This document shows, one piece after another, positions 1-8,272 of a stretch of DNA of 64,000 bases. A program made the position numbers and the translations under genes. This DNA comes from Methylobacter marinus A45 (GTDB lineage: Bacteria; Pseudomonadota; Gammaproteobacteria; Methylococcales; Methylomonadaceae), in NCBI RefSeq assembly GCF_000383855.1, contig NZ_KB912877.1:4649226-4713225 (forward strand), read 5' to 3'. How positions within the stretch are numbered: position 1 is the stretch's first letter; every line of letters begins with the position of its first letter. Below the pieces are notes generated by a model, which searched no databases, was not told the origin of the DNA, and worked only from the letters and a program-made list of their open reading frames with translations.

Positions 1-968
1 CAGATATTGAACGGGTTGGACTGCGCCTCCATGTCAATGCCTTTGTTGAACCGTCTTGGCTCCTGTTTGGCGTAATACGGCAAGCCGATGGTATTGACGG
101 TTTCCATATAATCGGCCGGGGCGTAGCGGGTGATAAACAGGCCGTCAACGATAGGGATCAAATACGCTTCATCCGGATCGATGAACGCGACGCCGCCGAC
201 CTTGCCGTAATATTCACGCCACTCGACGTCGGCGACACGGAAACCGGCCGCGCGATGATCGCCGAGCAGGACGTTGGCCGCTTCGCTCCAGCCGGCATAG
301 GCGGCCTCTATGGCAGGATGGCCGACAAAGGCGTCGAAGAAATTGCGCCCGCATACCGCCCGCCAGCCGGTAATGACGCCGGAATCGCCGATCACGTCTT
401 CGGCTTTGCGCTTGGCCGTGACGATCTTGTCGCGCACTTTGGTCGTCTCAGTCGTCAACGCCATCCCCACGGATTGCTGCGTGACGCCGAACGAGGTGAA
501 TGCGTCCAGCAGGACCGTGGCGCCGTCCGAATCCAGCACCTGCCCCTTGAGCGCCCCGATCCGGTGAAAAGCCAACGTCGCATCCAGGCGTTTGCGCATT
601 TTCATAAGACGCTTGTTGACCATGCCTTCCACGGTCTGAAGTTCCGTTTCGGAACCGAACACCCGCACGTTTTGCACTTCATCGGCATTGATGCCGTCGA
701 CGACCGGCAAATGCACGGTGCTGAATGGAATCGCCTGGCGTTTCGATTTGCCGGATGCGCTGCCTGGAGCGCCGCGTTCGCCTGTGGGAACCAGAGTCAA
801 GGTATCGCCGTCGCGCTCGATGAAAACGGCGGTGCTGGTGATGCCCTCTTCCTGGAACAAATCGTCGATAATGCCGGGAACGGCCTGCCCTTCGGCAGCG
901 TCATTGATGGCGGCGGTCAGGTTGACGACGCCGAAAGCGTCATCGTTAAAAATATCTAAGGATGGCAT
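1..968 (-). CDS. Phage major capsid protein E (partial, C-terminus outside window)
   Basis: An open frame runs from ATG at 966-968 leftwards off the window without a stop (about 322 codons). The upstream GGAGAA is a good ribosome binding site. The protein starts MPSLDIFNDDAFGVVNLTAA and contains a stretch reading KGIDMEAQSNP near its visible end, typical of the lambda gpE/Phage_cap_E family. It forms the procapsid shell and follows the decoration protein gene, as in lambda D-E. The opposite strand holds only shadow frames. Confidence 0.88.
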   Translation of the reverse strand, partial: MPSLDIFNDDAFGVVNLTAAINDAAEGQAVPGIIDDLFQEEGITSTAVFIERDGDTLTLVPTGERGAPGSASGKSKRQAIPFSTVHLPVVDGINADEVQNVRVFGSETELQTVEGMVNKRLMKMRKRLDATLAFHRIGALKGQVLDSDGATVLLDAFTSFGVTQQSVGMALTTETTKVRDKIVTAKRKAEDVIGDSGVITGWRAVCGRNFFDAFVGHPAIEAAYAGWSEAANVLLGDHRAAGFRVADVEWREYYGKVGGVAFIDPDEAYLIPIVDGLFITRYAPADYMETVNTIGLPYYAKQEPRRFNKGIDMEAQSNPFNI

Positions 969-999
969 GCGTTTTTCTCCAAACGGTTAAAATCTTGTG

Positions 1000-1641
1000 T
1001 TAGCGGACCAGCAGATGCTGTTCAGCCATGCGCGCGATGGCCGCCGCCTTGGCGTCGGCGCTGATGCCGGTTTTCCAAGTCAGCGACACGTCGGCAACGG
1101 TCGCCAATCGGGTGATGCCCACGCCTTTGGCATCGGCCAGTGACGCATCGACGACGGCGTACAGAATCCCGGCGGCATGCTGGCTGCCATCAGTCGCAGC
1201 CGGATCATGCAGGGTGTATTTTTTGGAGCCGGGCGCTACGGTGATCGTGATGGTATCGCCGACAATAAAATCCGCCGCGCCGTCAGCCAGCGTGAAGGAC
1301 AAGCCGCCACCGCTGAAGGCCGCGCCGACCGTACCGACCCCGACGACATCGCCCTGCGGATCGGTGACCTGGAAATTGCCGGCATTGGTGGCCGCAGCGG
1401 TAATTGTCAAAAGGTAATCGCCCTCCTGCACGCCTGCGCTAACGGTAATCTCGCCCATGGCGCCGTCCCCGGTATTGCCGGCATCGGCCGCGGCAGTGGC
1501 GCCGTCAGTTTCAATGCGCCCCAGGACGGTACCGGCCATCAGGTTCTGTCCTGAAATGACGGTGATTTTTTCGCGGAACGCCGCATCGACTTCGGTGAGA
1601 ATAAATTCGCCGGCGTGGGCTTTTTCAGTGAGTGTGGCCAT
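1000..1641 (-). CDS. Phage head decoration protein D family
   Basis: 213 residues. The N-terminus (GEFILTEVDAAFREKITVI) and C-terminus match the head decoration (HDPD, lambda gpD-like) family, which stabilises the expanded capsid. Residues of roughly 55-135 form a Gly/Ala/Thr-rich beta insert (DYLLTITAAATNAGNFQV) seen in many longer members and probably surface-exposed. It lies 31 bp upstream of the capsid gene and 9 bp downstream of the protease gene, in one operon. Confidence 0.85.
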   Translation of the reverse strand: MATLTEKAHAGEFILTEVDAAFREKITVISGQNLMAGTVLGRIETDGATAAADAGNTGDGAMGEITVSAGVQEGDYLLTITAAATNAGNFQVTDPQGDVVGVGTVGAAFSGGGLSFTLADGAADFIVGDTITITVAPGSKKYTLHDPAATDGSQHAAGILYAVVDASLADAKGVGITRLATVADVSLTWKTGISADAKAAAIARMAEQHLLVR

Positions 1642-1650
1642 GATGTTTTC

Positions 1651-2991
1651 CTATCGTTTGAAATGTTGTTGGCGTTTGCGGTAAATGCTGCCGGCGGACG
1701 GCTGTGCGGTTTGTTGCGCGGTTTCCACCAGTTTGGCCGGCAAGGCGTTGCTGATCTCGATCTCGCCCGCCGTGAGCATGGCGAACAGATCGGCGCGCAC
1801 CTGCTCGACATCGGTGCCGGCGGTAATGTAATTCGCGGCCGCTTCCGGCACTTTTGCGGCGGCGCAGATCGCGCGGATCTCGGCGGCTATTTTGGCTTTT
1901 GAGTCGACCTCGATGCCGTCCGGATCGCGGCGTTTTTTCTGATCCTCAAGTTTTTCCTTGTACGTTTTGCTGCTCGCTGCCGGCTGCGAAGATTCGCCGC
2001 CTTGAGATTCCTCTTCTCCATCATCCAGGGCATGATCTTCTGGCTGTTCCGGCTCAGACAGGCCGGACTGTTCTTGCTGCGGAGTCATGCCGCCCTGATC
2101 CTCCATCGTCACCGTGACGACATGATCATGGCCCTGAGGGATCAGCGATTGCAGCAGGTCGCTGAAGGTGCCGATCTTGTGCGCGAAGCCGGCTTCAACC
2201 GCCCGTTCGCCGTGGAACGTGCCCGCTTCCGTCGCTTTTACCGCCTCTACGCTGAGCCCCAGATTACGCGCGACCGTCGACGCAAACAGGTCGTACAAAC
2301 GGGAAATTTCGCCCATGAAGTTTGCCCTGGCCTCATCGCCCAAAGGTTCGTGCGGGTTGCCGTCGATTTTGCGGGCGCCTGCATGCAGGTATTCGATCTT
2401 GACGCCCAGCTTGTTGTTAAAGTCGGATTGATCGATGTGATAGCTGACCACGCCGACCGAACCGACGCCGCTGGTACGGGTAATCCAGATTTCATCGAAC
2501 GCGGACGCCAGCGCGAAACCAGCCGAATAGGCCATGTCGTCGACCATCGCGATCAGGCGCTTGCCCTGGCCGCGCGCCTGGTAAATATGGTCGGTCAGAT
2601 CCATGTTTTGCGCGGCCATGCCGCCCGGGGTATCGAAGCGGCCGATAATGGTTTTGATGCCGGGGTCGGCCATCATCGCATCGAAGTTGTCGCGGATTTC
2701 CTCGTAGCTCAATGGACCGGCGCTGCATGGGCCTGGTGTGTAACGCGACACCAAGGCCCCGGAAATATCGAGTATGCCGACCGTCGCTTCGGTCTTGTCC
2801 ATGCCGCGCTGACCGGCATCCCCGGCCAGCTGGTTGACATCGGCATGCAGATAGCCCTGCACGATCATTTCGCCCAGGGCCGGATGCACGAACAGCGGCT
2901 GGTTGACCGCCTTGGCGTAGATTTCAGTCACCACGGCGTTAGCGCTGTTGCGGCTGAATAAACGGGTCAATAATTTAATCGGGTTGCTCAT
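1651..2991 (-). CDS. Phage head maturation protease, S49 family, with scaffold-like C-terminus
   Basis: 446 residues. The peptidase domain (about 70-290) shows the oxyanion segment TPGG at 121-124, the nucleophile Ser156 in YSAG and the general base Lys208 in ARKID, the Ser-Lys dyad of the SppA/lambda gpC class. The region after about residue 295 is rich in Glu, Gln and Lys and low in complexity, as in the C/Nu3 fusion where an internal start makes the scaffold. By family it processes portal and scaffold during procapsid maturation. It sits 4 bp after the portal gene. Confidence 0.88.
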   Translation of the reverse strand: MSNPIKLLTRLFSRNSANAVVTEIYAKAVNQPLFVHPALGEMIVQGYLHADVNQLAGDAGQRGMDKTEATVGILDISGALVSRYTPGPCSAGPLSYEEIRDNFDAMMADPGIKTIIGRFDTPGGMAAQNMDLTDHIYQARGQGKRLIAMVDDMAYSAGFALASAFDEIWITRTSGVGSVGVVSYHIDQSDFNNKLGVKIEYLHAGARKIDGNPHEPLGDEARANFMGEISRLYDLFASTVARNLGLSVEAVKATEAGTFHGERAVEAGFAHKIGTFSDLLQSLIPQGHDHVVTVTMEDQGGMTPQQEQSGLSEPEQPEDHALDDGEEESQGGESSQPAASSKTYKEKLEDQKKRRDPDGIEVDSKAKIAAEIRAICAAAKVPEAAANYITAGTDVEQVRADLFAMLTAGEIEISNALPAKLVETAQQTAQPSAGSIYRKRQQHFKR

Positions 2992-2995
2992 AACG

Positions 2996-4453
2996 TCACT
3001 GATGGGTTGAGTCGGTTAAACCGAGTTTCTTTTCGCGTTGCTTGTCTTCCGCGCGCTGTTCGTCGACATCTTCGACATCCCAGCCGCGCTCGGCCACCAG
3101 CGCCTGCCGCGATTCCAGCCCTTCCTCTTTCAGAATCTTGGCGGCGTTGGCATCCTGCAACGGGTTGATGTACGGCCAGGCCGGCGCCCGATGGTCGGTG
3201 CGGATATAATCGAAACGCCGGGTCTCGTAACCGGGCGCTTCGACGGCGCCGACCAATACCGCCGCATCGATGAAGGCTTCCCACATCACCCGGCATACCT
3301 GATGAATCGTGAACAGATCCTGGGTCTGCTCGATTTCGCGCCGGTATTGGTTCACAATCGCACGCCAGACGCGGTCGTTGATGCGGCTGTAATCGCCGGT
3401 CGTCAGTTCGTACGGCACATCCTGACCGGCCGCGATCGCCAGTTTCTGCTGCCACTGGAAATCCGCGTAGCCGGCGCCGCCGTCGTCGCCGTCGAACAGC
3501 GTGACATCTTCGCCAGGCAGCAGGCTGGGGAACGAACCCGGCTCCAGATCCAGCATCGGCACGCCGTCATCGTCCAGCCCGATCGGCACGCCCGAGATCG
3601 GGTCGAAGCGGTAGTCGTCGGCGCCGTAATCGGGCCGGCGGATCACGCCGGTGTAGTGCGCACGGGTTTCCTTGCGCCCCAGCTCGGCATCGTCGTATTT
3701 GTCGTACAGATAGGAACGGACGATGGCCTGCACGGCGTCCGGATTGCCGCGCAACTGCCCCGGACGCAGCGGAATAAAGTGATGAATGATTTGCTCGGCC
3801 GGCACCCGGGTCAGCTCGTTATAAGTCCAACCGCCCTTCTCCGCCGGATGCTTTTTGTACATCCAATACGCGACGCGCTTGCCGATGGCATTGAATTCGA
3901 TGCCGGAAACGATATCATTGCCGTTGGGCGCCTTTTCGTTCATGTTGACCGGGCAGAAATCGGCCTCCAGCACCTGAAACTGAACCGGTACCGGCAAACC
4001 GTCTTCAGGCCGGCGCTGACGGATGCGGATGAAGACCTCGCCGGCTTCCTTGCGCCCCCGCACGGCGCTCCACTGGATGCCGTAAGCGTTCAAAATGCCG
4101 TCGGCATCGGCGAACGGCAGCCAATCGTTCCACAAGGTGCGGATGGCTTTGCGGAACGCCTTGTTGCTGGCCTTGGAACGCGGAATGATGCCGGTGCCGG
4201 TCTCGTTGGCGACATCGGCCTTCAGCCCCCGGGACATCCACGGGTTGTTACGCACGCTGGCCCGCATCCGGCGGCGCAGGATAGTCAGCTCCGCCGTCGC
4301 CGCCTGGTTCGGGCTCAGATCCGGTGCATCGAACGAGCCCAGGCGCCGCCCCTGGGCGCTGGCTTCGTAGGCCCGGCTTTCGGCCGCCAACGGCTTGCCG
4401 TCGAGTCCGACGATCAGCGAGACCGGCTTTTTATAGCGCAACATCCGCATCAA
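2996..4453 (-). CDS. Phage portal protein, lambda gpB family
   Basis: 485 residues, the normal length for lambda-type portals. Recognisable parts include the N-terminal RRRMRASVRNNPWMSRGLK, the central GIEFNAIGKRVAYWMYKKHP and the DVPYELTTGDYSRINDRVWR segment that defines the family. It forms the dodecameric DNA entry vertex of the head. Its start overlaps the stop of the gpW gene by 4 bp (ATGA type), showing translational coupling. A long frame on the opposite strand (3038-4456) is a shadow. Confidence 0.92.
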   Translation of the reverse strand: MMRMLRYKKPVSLIVGLDGKPLAAESRAYEASAQGRRLGSFDAPDLSPNQAATAELTILRRRMRASVRNNPWMSRGLKADVANETGTGIIPRSKASNKAFRKAIRTLWNDWLPFADADGILNAYGIQWSAVRGRKEAGEVFIRIRQRRPEDGLPVPVQFQVLEADFCPVNMNEKAPNGNDIVSGIEFNAIGKRVAYWMYKKHPAEKGGWTYNELTRVPAEQIIHHFIPLRPGQLRGNPDAVQAIVRSYLYDKYDDAELGRKETRAHYTGVIRRPDYGADDYRFDPISGVPIGLDDDGVPMLDLEPGSFPSLLPGEDVTLFDGDDGGAGYADFQWQQKLAIAAGQDVPYELTTGDYSRINDRVWRAIVNQYRREIEQTQDLFTIHQVCRVMWEAFIDAAVLVGAVEAPGYETRRFDYIRTDHRAPAWPYINPLQDANAAKILKEEGLESRQALVAERGWDVEDVDEQRAEDKQREKKLGLTDSTHQ

Positions 4454-4668
4454 TAACCCCGGGAGGTTCTGGCCCGGTAGCCGCGCGGCCGGGTCACGCC
4501 GGCGGCCTGCGCAGCCTGGTCGTTGAGGTCTTTTTCGATAGCTTCGCGAGCTTTCAGCATCTCGCTGATCGAGTTGTATTCGATCAACCGGTCCTTGAAT
4601 TGCACGCGGCGCACGCCTTGGGCAATCGCGCGCTTGATTCGGTCAAGGTCGTCTTGAGTCCAGGCCAT
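4450..4668 (-). CDS. Head-to-tail joining protein gpW
   Basis: 72 residues, beginning MAWTQDDLDRIKRAIAQGVR and containing VQFKDRLIEYNSISEMLKAR, a clear gpW family match in length and sequence. gpW binds the portal after packaging to retain DNA. In lambda it lies directly after the large terminase gene, whereas here about 12 kb separates them. It overlaps both neighbours by 1-4 bp. Confidence 0.9.
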   Translation of the reverse strand: MAWTQDDLDRIKRAIAQGVRRVQFKDRLIEYNSISEMLKAREAIEKDLNDQAAQAAGVTRPRGYRARTSRGY

Positions 4669-5321
4669 TAGAGTTCCTCCCTGGAACAGCGGCTTGAAGA
4701 GCCGGCACCCAAGCGATTTCGATTCAGCGCGGCCATTATTCTCAACGACTCTTTCCTGTTTTCGCGCGTCATGCCGGCGCCGATCAGCACGGCGTTCCGG
4801 GCTTGCAGATCGTTTAACAATTCCATTTCTTCCTGGGACAATGCCGCTTTGTCGAAGGCCTTGTACGCTCCCGTCATCGCCCAGTTGACGAGTTTGGCTT
4901 CATTCGCATAATGATGGCTTTCGGTCTCTTTTCCGGCCAATGCGCGAGCGTCCTTAAGGATGGACGACATCACTTTATATTCGACGGACGACTGCAGGCG
5001 CTCTTTAATCCAGGCTTCCATTTCCGAAAACTGCTTCACCAACCGTTTTTTGAACGCCACGGTTCGCTGGTTATTTCGCATCAAAGTGATCAAAAATAGG
5101 GCTTGATCGCGATTGAGCATGTATTCCTTGTGTTTTTGAACGCCGCCCTTTGTTTGGAAGGGTACGATTTGAAATCGCACCCTTCCAAACTCCTCTAAAT
5201 CAGCCTTGTACCGCTTAATAAGCTGCAAAGAAGAATCCTGAGTCACCTCCATACCTTCGGCAATGCTGATATGCGAAGTCACCGCTTCTTTATTCGAGTT
5301 AATAATTACCAGATCTGTCAT
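4668..5321 (-). CDS. Rha-family phage regulatory protein
   Basis: 217 residues from the chosen start, MTDLVIINSNKEAVTSH. The Rha domain (about 5-100) shows KRYKADLEEFGRVRF, LNRDQALFLITLMRNN and VKQFSEMEAWIKER. Rha proteins are lambdoid antirepressor-like regulators; the C-terminal helical part is unassigned. The frame is open 75 nt further upstream, but that extension runs through terminator hairpins, so it is probably untranslated. Unusually, it directly heads the W-B-C-D-E morphogenesis genes and abuts gpW by 1 bp. Confidence 0.8.
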   Translation of the reverse strand: MTDLVIINSNKEAVTSHISIAEGMEVTQDSSLQLIKRYKADLEEFGRVRFQIVPFQTKGGVQKHKEYMLNRDQALFLITLMRNNQRTVAFKKRLVKQFSEMEAWIKERLQSSVEYKVMSSILKDARALAGKETESHHYANEAKLVNWAMTGAYKAFDKAALSQEEMELLNDLQARNAVLIGAGMTRENRKESLRIMAALNRNRLGAGSSSRCSREEL

Positions 5322-5347
5322 CTTCAACAATGTTCGTAGGGAACCAT

Positions 5348-5367
5348 TCCCCTTGCGGGAGTTTTTT
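5348..5367 (+). terminator. Possible + strand intrinsic terminator
   Basis: A short stem TCCC-CTTGC-GGGA is followed by GTTTTTTT on the + strand. It lies in the leader of the Rha gene, opposite the tandem - strand hairpins, and would stop transcripts entering from the left. Confidence 0.4.
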
Positions 5368-5376
5368 TCAGGCATT

Positions 5377-5522
5377 AAAAAACCCGCGCCGGGCAAGCTC
5401 CGGGCGGGTGCGTCGTCAATTTCTTACGGGCATAAAAAAACCCGCGTCAGGCAAGCCTGAGCGGGTCTGCTAAAATCTTATGGGCATAAAAAAACCGCCG
5501 AGATCGCTCCGGGCGGTTTTTT
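5377..5522 (-). terminator. Three tandem intrinsic terminators upstream of the Rha-head operon
   Basis: Three GC-rich hairpins lie at 5488-5522, 5434-5466 and 5377-5409. On the - strand each is followed by six or seven T and then ATGCC or ATGCCC, so the unit is a diverged tandem repeat. The first also has a T run on the + side and may act both ways. Together they should block - strand transcription from the cargo into the head genes unless an antitermination mechanism such as Q is active. The - strand hairpin at 10711-10734 has the same T-run-ATGC layout. Confidence 0.75.
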
Positions 5523-5682
5523 ACCAGTTTGGGAAAATATAGTGGATTTTTGGGCAGGTTGTCAAATGGATTATTGATGGTGAAATTTATTGGATTTTAA
5601 TTCCCTCACTGCACAGCTAGTGCTATTTCTAATTAGCAGCCAAGCTGAATTCCTGGTAAATTTCGATTATCCCCCATTGATC

Positions 5683-6762
5683 CTAATTGCCAACTAATTG
5701 TAATTTAGGCCGATTCTTGGGAATATCCACAAGAACAGAAAAAAAGTCAGATTTTACTTTAAAAAACTCAGCAAATTCATTAGCTTTAATTTGATAATAC
5801 TGATCTAAACAAGCAAATGCATTATTCAACAATTCATATTTTTCTTTTTCTATAAAATGATCTTCTGATTCAACAATACCTTCACCGCGCTTTTTTAATC
5901 CTATAATTGCACTTCTGTATTGATCAGAATCGATCAGATTTAGATCTTTAGCTCTATATAAAATAGCTGCTTTGCTTACTTTCCATTTCAATTTAATATC
6001 AGAAAGACCTTGCCAACTAATCCTACTACCTCGATTCCCAAACATCATGAAGTCTTTAGAAAATGTAGTTCTAGGCATAAGAAAGGCCGATGCAAATCTA
6101 TTTGCTTGCAATTCGGTCAATCTATCACCCGTAACTTGTCCTTCATGCATAATCAGATGCCCTGTTTCATGAGCAAGATCAAACCTTAATCGGTAAGGAC
6201 TTTGTTTAGAATCATTGCGGATAATAATGGGTCTTTTTGCTGTAATGGATAAAGCATCGACAGAAGTAGAAACGCCATCAAAATACGTTACAACAGCACC
6301 CGCATTTTCAACTACGCGAACCATATTTGAAATGGGGCCCATACCTAAATCCCAATGACTACGAGTTTTTTCAGCTGCTTTTTCAATCTCCTCATTGGTT
6401 TCCACATCAATGCTGGGGAAATCAACTTCAGGTAAATTTAATTTTTCATCAATAAATTTAACAATTCTTTCAAAAAACTCACCACGTGCTTTCACTGTTT
6501 GTTTATAAACTACTTTGGTTGTGACATTTTTTCTAAAGTGAAATTGCTCCTCTGCAAAATACGTTTGTCCCGAAGTGCAAAAGAAACTTGGCAAAACTTT
6601 TAAAGTATCGGCCAATAGCTTAATAGTCTGTTCGGTTGGTTCAGTTCTTCCAGTCTCTAACTGATGTATATATTGACGTGATTTTTCTATCGAATTGGCA
6701 AGCTCATTCAAAGACAGCCCATGATATTGTCTTGCCAATCGTAACTCATTACCGTTGAACAT
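5683..6762 (-). CDS. XRE HTH plus ImmA/IrrE-type metallopeptidase
   Basis: 359 residues. Residues 4-58 form a Cro/CI-type helix-turn-helix (ELRLARQYHGLSLNELANSI, then SRQYIHQLETGRTEP). Residues about 140-260 form a COG2856 zinc peptidase domain with the HExxH motif at His198-Glu199-Thr-Gly-His202. Family members cleave or inactivate repressors and also occur as regulators of toxin-like partners. The upstream gene overlaps it by 14 bp, so the two are a coupled pair. The surrounding sequence is AT-richer than the phage core genes, a sign of separate origin. Confidence 0.85.
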   Translation of the reverse strand: MFNGNELRLARQYHGLSLNELANSIEKSRQYIHQLETGRTEPTEQTIKLLADTLKVLPSFFCTSGQTYFAEEQFHFRKNVTTKVVYKQTVKARGEFFERIVKFIDEKLNLPEVDFPSIDVETNEEIEKAAEKTRSHWDLGMGPISNMVRVVENAGAVVTYFDGVSTSVDALSITAKRPIIIRNDSKQSPYRLRFDLAHETGHLIMHEGQVTGDRLTELQANRFASAFLMPRTTFSKDFMMFGNRGSRISWQGLSDIKLKWKVSKAAILYRAKDLNLIDSDQYRSAIIGLKKRGEGIVESEDHFIEKEKYELLNNAFACLDQYYQIKANEFAEFFKVKSDFFSVLVDIPKNRPKLQLVGN

Positions 6763-7360
6763 CGTCTAGTTTGGGGTTAGATTTTTCATCTTTGAATTTG
6801 GGTGTTACAGATGCCGGTGGCAATTCTTTTTCGTGTGGCGTTGAATCATCTATGCTGTGTAGAACCGGAACAGAGCCTTCATAGGTCCATCGACATATAA
6901 TCTCATTAAACTCATTAATCCCAATAAAGTAGACAGTATCGACATCTTCATCATTCATTGCTTTTTCAACGATAAAGCGCCACAACACAACTTCATTACT
7001 ACTTGGCTCAAAAATTCCGAGTTGTGTAGATTCAGCTACTGTGGGTATCAAAACCCTTGGCTTCCTAGGATGGCGTGAATTATCCGTAAAAAAACGAACA
7101 ATTACAGAACCAATTTTAAATATCACATCCGTCCCGGCATGAGAGACAGTTAACCATGGATATTGTTTCTTCAAGCAAGCTTGAATGATTGCCTGCCTCT
7201 GACGCCCGAAAGCTAGAGTGCCTTTGCAGTAATTATCATCTAATTCTGTATTCGCATCGTTCAAAGCACTATAACGAGCGTCTAGTAACAAGCGTGAAAT
7301 AAAATTTAAACGATCGGCTTTTAAATCTGAATTAAAAAAAACTGGAGTGCTATTATCCAA
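6749..7360 (-). CDS. Hypothetical partner of XRE/ImmA-IrrE protein
   Basis: 203 residues, not recognised. It has no signal peptide or membrane segment. The middle (TDVIFKIGSVIVRFFTDNSR, then RKPRVLIP) looks like an alpha/beta fold, and the last 40 residues are charged and Pro-rich. Its stop overlaps the start of the XRE/ImmA gene by 14 bp, so the pair is co-translated, in the manner of toxin-antitoxin or defence pairs in which the XRE-peptidase regulates the partner. That role is inferred from arrangement only. Confidence 0.65.
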   Translation of the reverse strand: MDNSTPVFFNSDLKADRLNFISRLLLDARYSALNDANTELDDNYCKGTLAFGRQRQAIIQACLKKQYPWLTVSHAGTDVIFKIGSVIVRFFTDNSRHPRKPRVLIPTVAESTQLGIFEPSSNEVVLWRFIVEKAMNDEDVDTVYFIGINEFNEIICRWTYEGSVPVLHSIDDSTPHEKELPPASVTPKFKDEKSNPKLDDVQR

Positions 7361-7479
7361 AATTTTCTCCGTAAACTTGGCTGTATTAATGATTTGTCAA
7401 GTAAACTTTATTGCTAATTTTGCCATTTGTCAAGTAACTCAAATCGACCTTTAACAACTGGGCCGTTCCTCATGGTCAT

Positions 7480-7731
7480 CAGCTTAATGTAGCGCTACAA
7501 TTTGAGCTAATATATACTGATGGAAAAACCCTTAGCCCACTATCTAGAATCTGATGACCAAGGGCAATAAGGTCACTGGCTGGTTTTTGGTTGAGTGTCG
7601 CATTTATTGCCGCAATCTGGAACATTGAGTTCAGGTATAACCATAAAATCAATTGATTACTAATAGACAACTGGAGTTATACGACATATGCATCAGATTA
7701 TTGGATATTTAATGTCGTATACATCACGTTA
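7480..7731. repeat. 252-bp direct repeat, copy 1
   Basis: About 252 bp is repeated at 10994-11245 with scattered substitutions (roughly 85-90 percent identity by eye). The copies begin at AGCTTAATGT and stay alignable until ATCACGTTA, then diverge abruptly. The divergence falls within a base or two of the integron crossover G^TTRRRY (G7728^T7729). Just before it, ATACGACAT and ATGTCGTAT form a 9-bp dyad, as in an attC or attI site. It carries no convincing gene: a 63-codon frame on the - strand is broken by a stop in copy 2. It directly precedes a cassette gene. Confidence 0.75.
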
Positions 7732-7747
7732 TGTGTGAGGAGGAATG

Positions 7748-8176
7748 ATGGAGCACCAAATCTCAATGGACATGTTCTGGATTGTCATCTTTGTTGGAGC
7801 CATAGGCATCCTAATCACAGGTGCCATAGTCTTCTTCGCATGGAAGGCCTTCTCTGACAAAGAGCGGGGATTCGTCCACTACGAGATCTACTTGGACTTC
7901 TTGACGCAGCGTAATATCCGCCCAAACATTCCTAAGTATCTAAATGAGGCTTACTCGGATTACCTGCAGAAGCGGAACGAGTTTTGGTCTACTTATGGGC
8001 AAGTGGTAATTGCCGCGTTCATCATCATTATCTTGGCCATACTGATGCTCACAAAGACCATCTCAGCTGAGGCGGGGTTGCCCATCCTGTCGGCGGTTTC
8101 TGGTTTCGCGATCGCCAAGGGAGTTTCATCGTCGCGTAACGCTCCTACTTCCCCAGGTGACGGCGACAACGGATAA
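7748..8176 (+). CDS. Small membrane protein, integron-like cassette gene
   Basis: 142 residues using the second of two adjacent ATGs, which is 5 nt from AGGAGGA. Three hydrophobic segments are visible: about 8-30, a longer one at about 85-105 (VVIAAFIIIILAILMLT) and a weaker one at about 112-125. The charged segment 33-80 lies between them. The family is not recognised. The gene begins 20 bp after a GTTATGTGTG half-site and ends just before CCTCACACACAAC, which is nearly its reverse complement, as expected for a mobile cassette whose attC is split across its ends. Confidence 0.7.
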   Translation: MEHQISMDMFWIVIFVGAIGILITGAIVFFAWKAFSDKERGFVHYEIYLDFLTQRNIRPNIPKYLNEAYSDYLQKRNEFWSTYGQVVIAAFIIIILAILMLTKTISAEAGLPILSAVSGFAIAKGVSSSRNAPTSPGDGDNG

Positions 8177-8182
8177 CCTCAC

Positions 8183-8245
8183 ACACAACAATTCGCGCCG
8201 CAGCGGACGGCCCTGACGGGCCGCCGTTGAGCTCAAGCGTTGGAC
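8183..8245 (+). other. attC-like recombination site 1
   Basis: ACACAAC (R''-like, 8183-8189) and GTTGGAC (R'-like, 8239-8245) flank an imperfect inverted repeat whose core is GGCCC-TGAC-GGGCC. The sequence before the second box, GAGCTCAAGCGTTGG, is typical of attC left-prime ends. Crossover is predicted between G8239 and T8240. Confidence 0.65.
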
Positions 8246-8272
8246 CTAACAAAGAGAAATGGAGGAAGTCTG

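Noticed and set aside
255-959. Open frames on the + strand (234 and shorter) at the window start
   Set aside because: They are shadows of the - strand capsid gene, which has a good ribosome site, an uninterrupted frame and clear family motifs.
3038-4456. 472-codon + strand frame
   Set aside because: It mirrors the portal gene exactly, has no family-like sequence and no ribosome site; GC-rich genes give such antisense frames.
5322-5396. Longer N-terminus for the Rha protein
   Set aside because: The added 25 residues are translated terminator hairpins; the family starts at MTDLVIINSNKE.
7479-7670. 63-codon - strand frame within the 252-bp repeat
   Set aside because: It starts with TTG and is stopped after five codons in the second copy, so it is not conserved.
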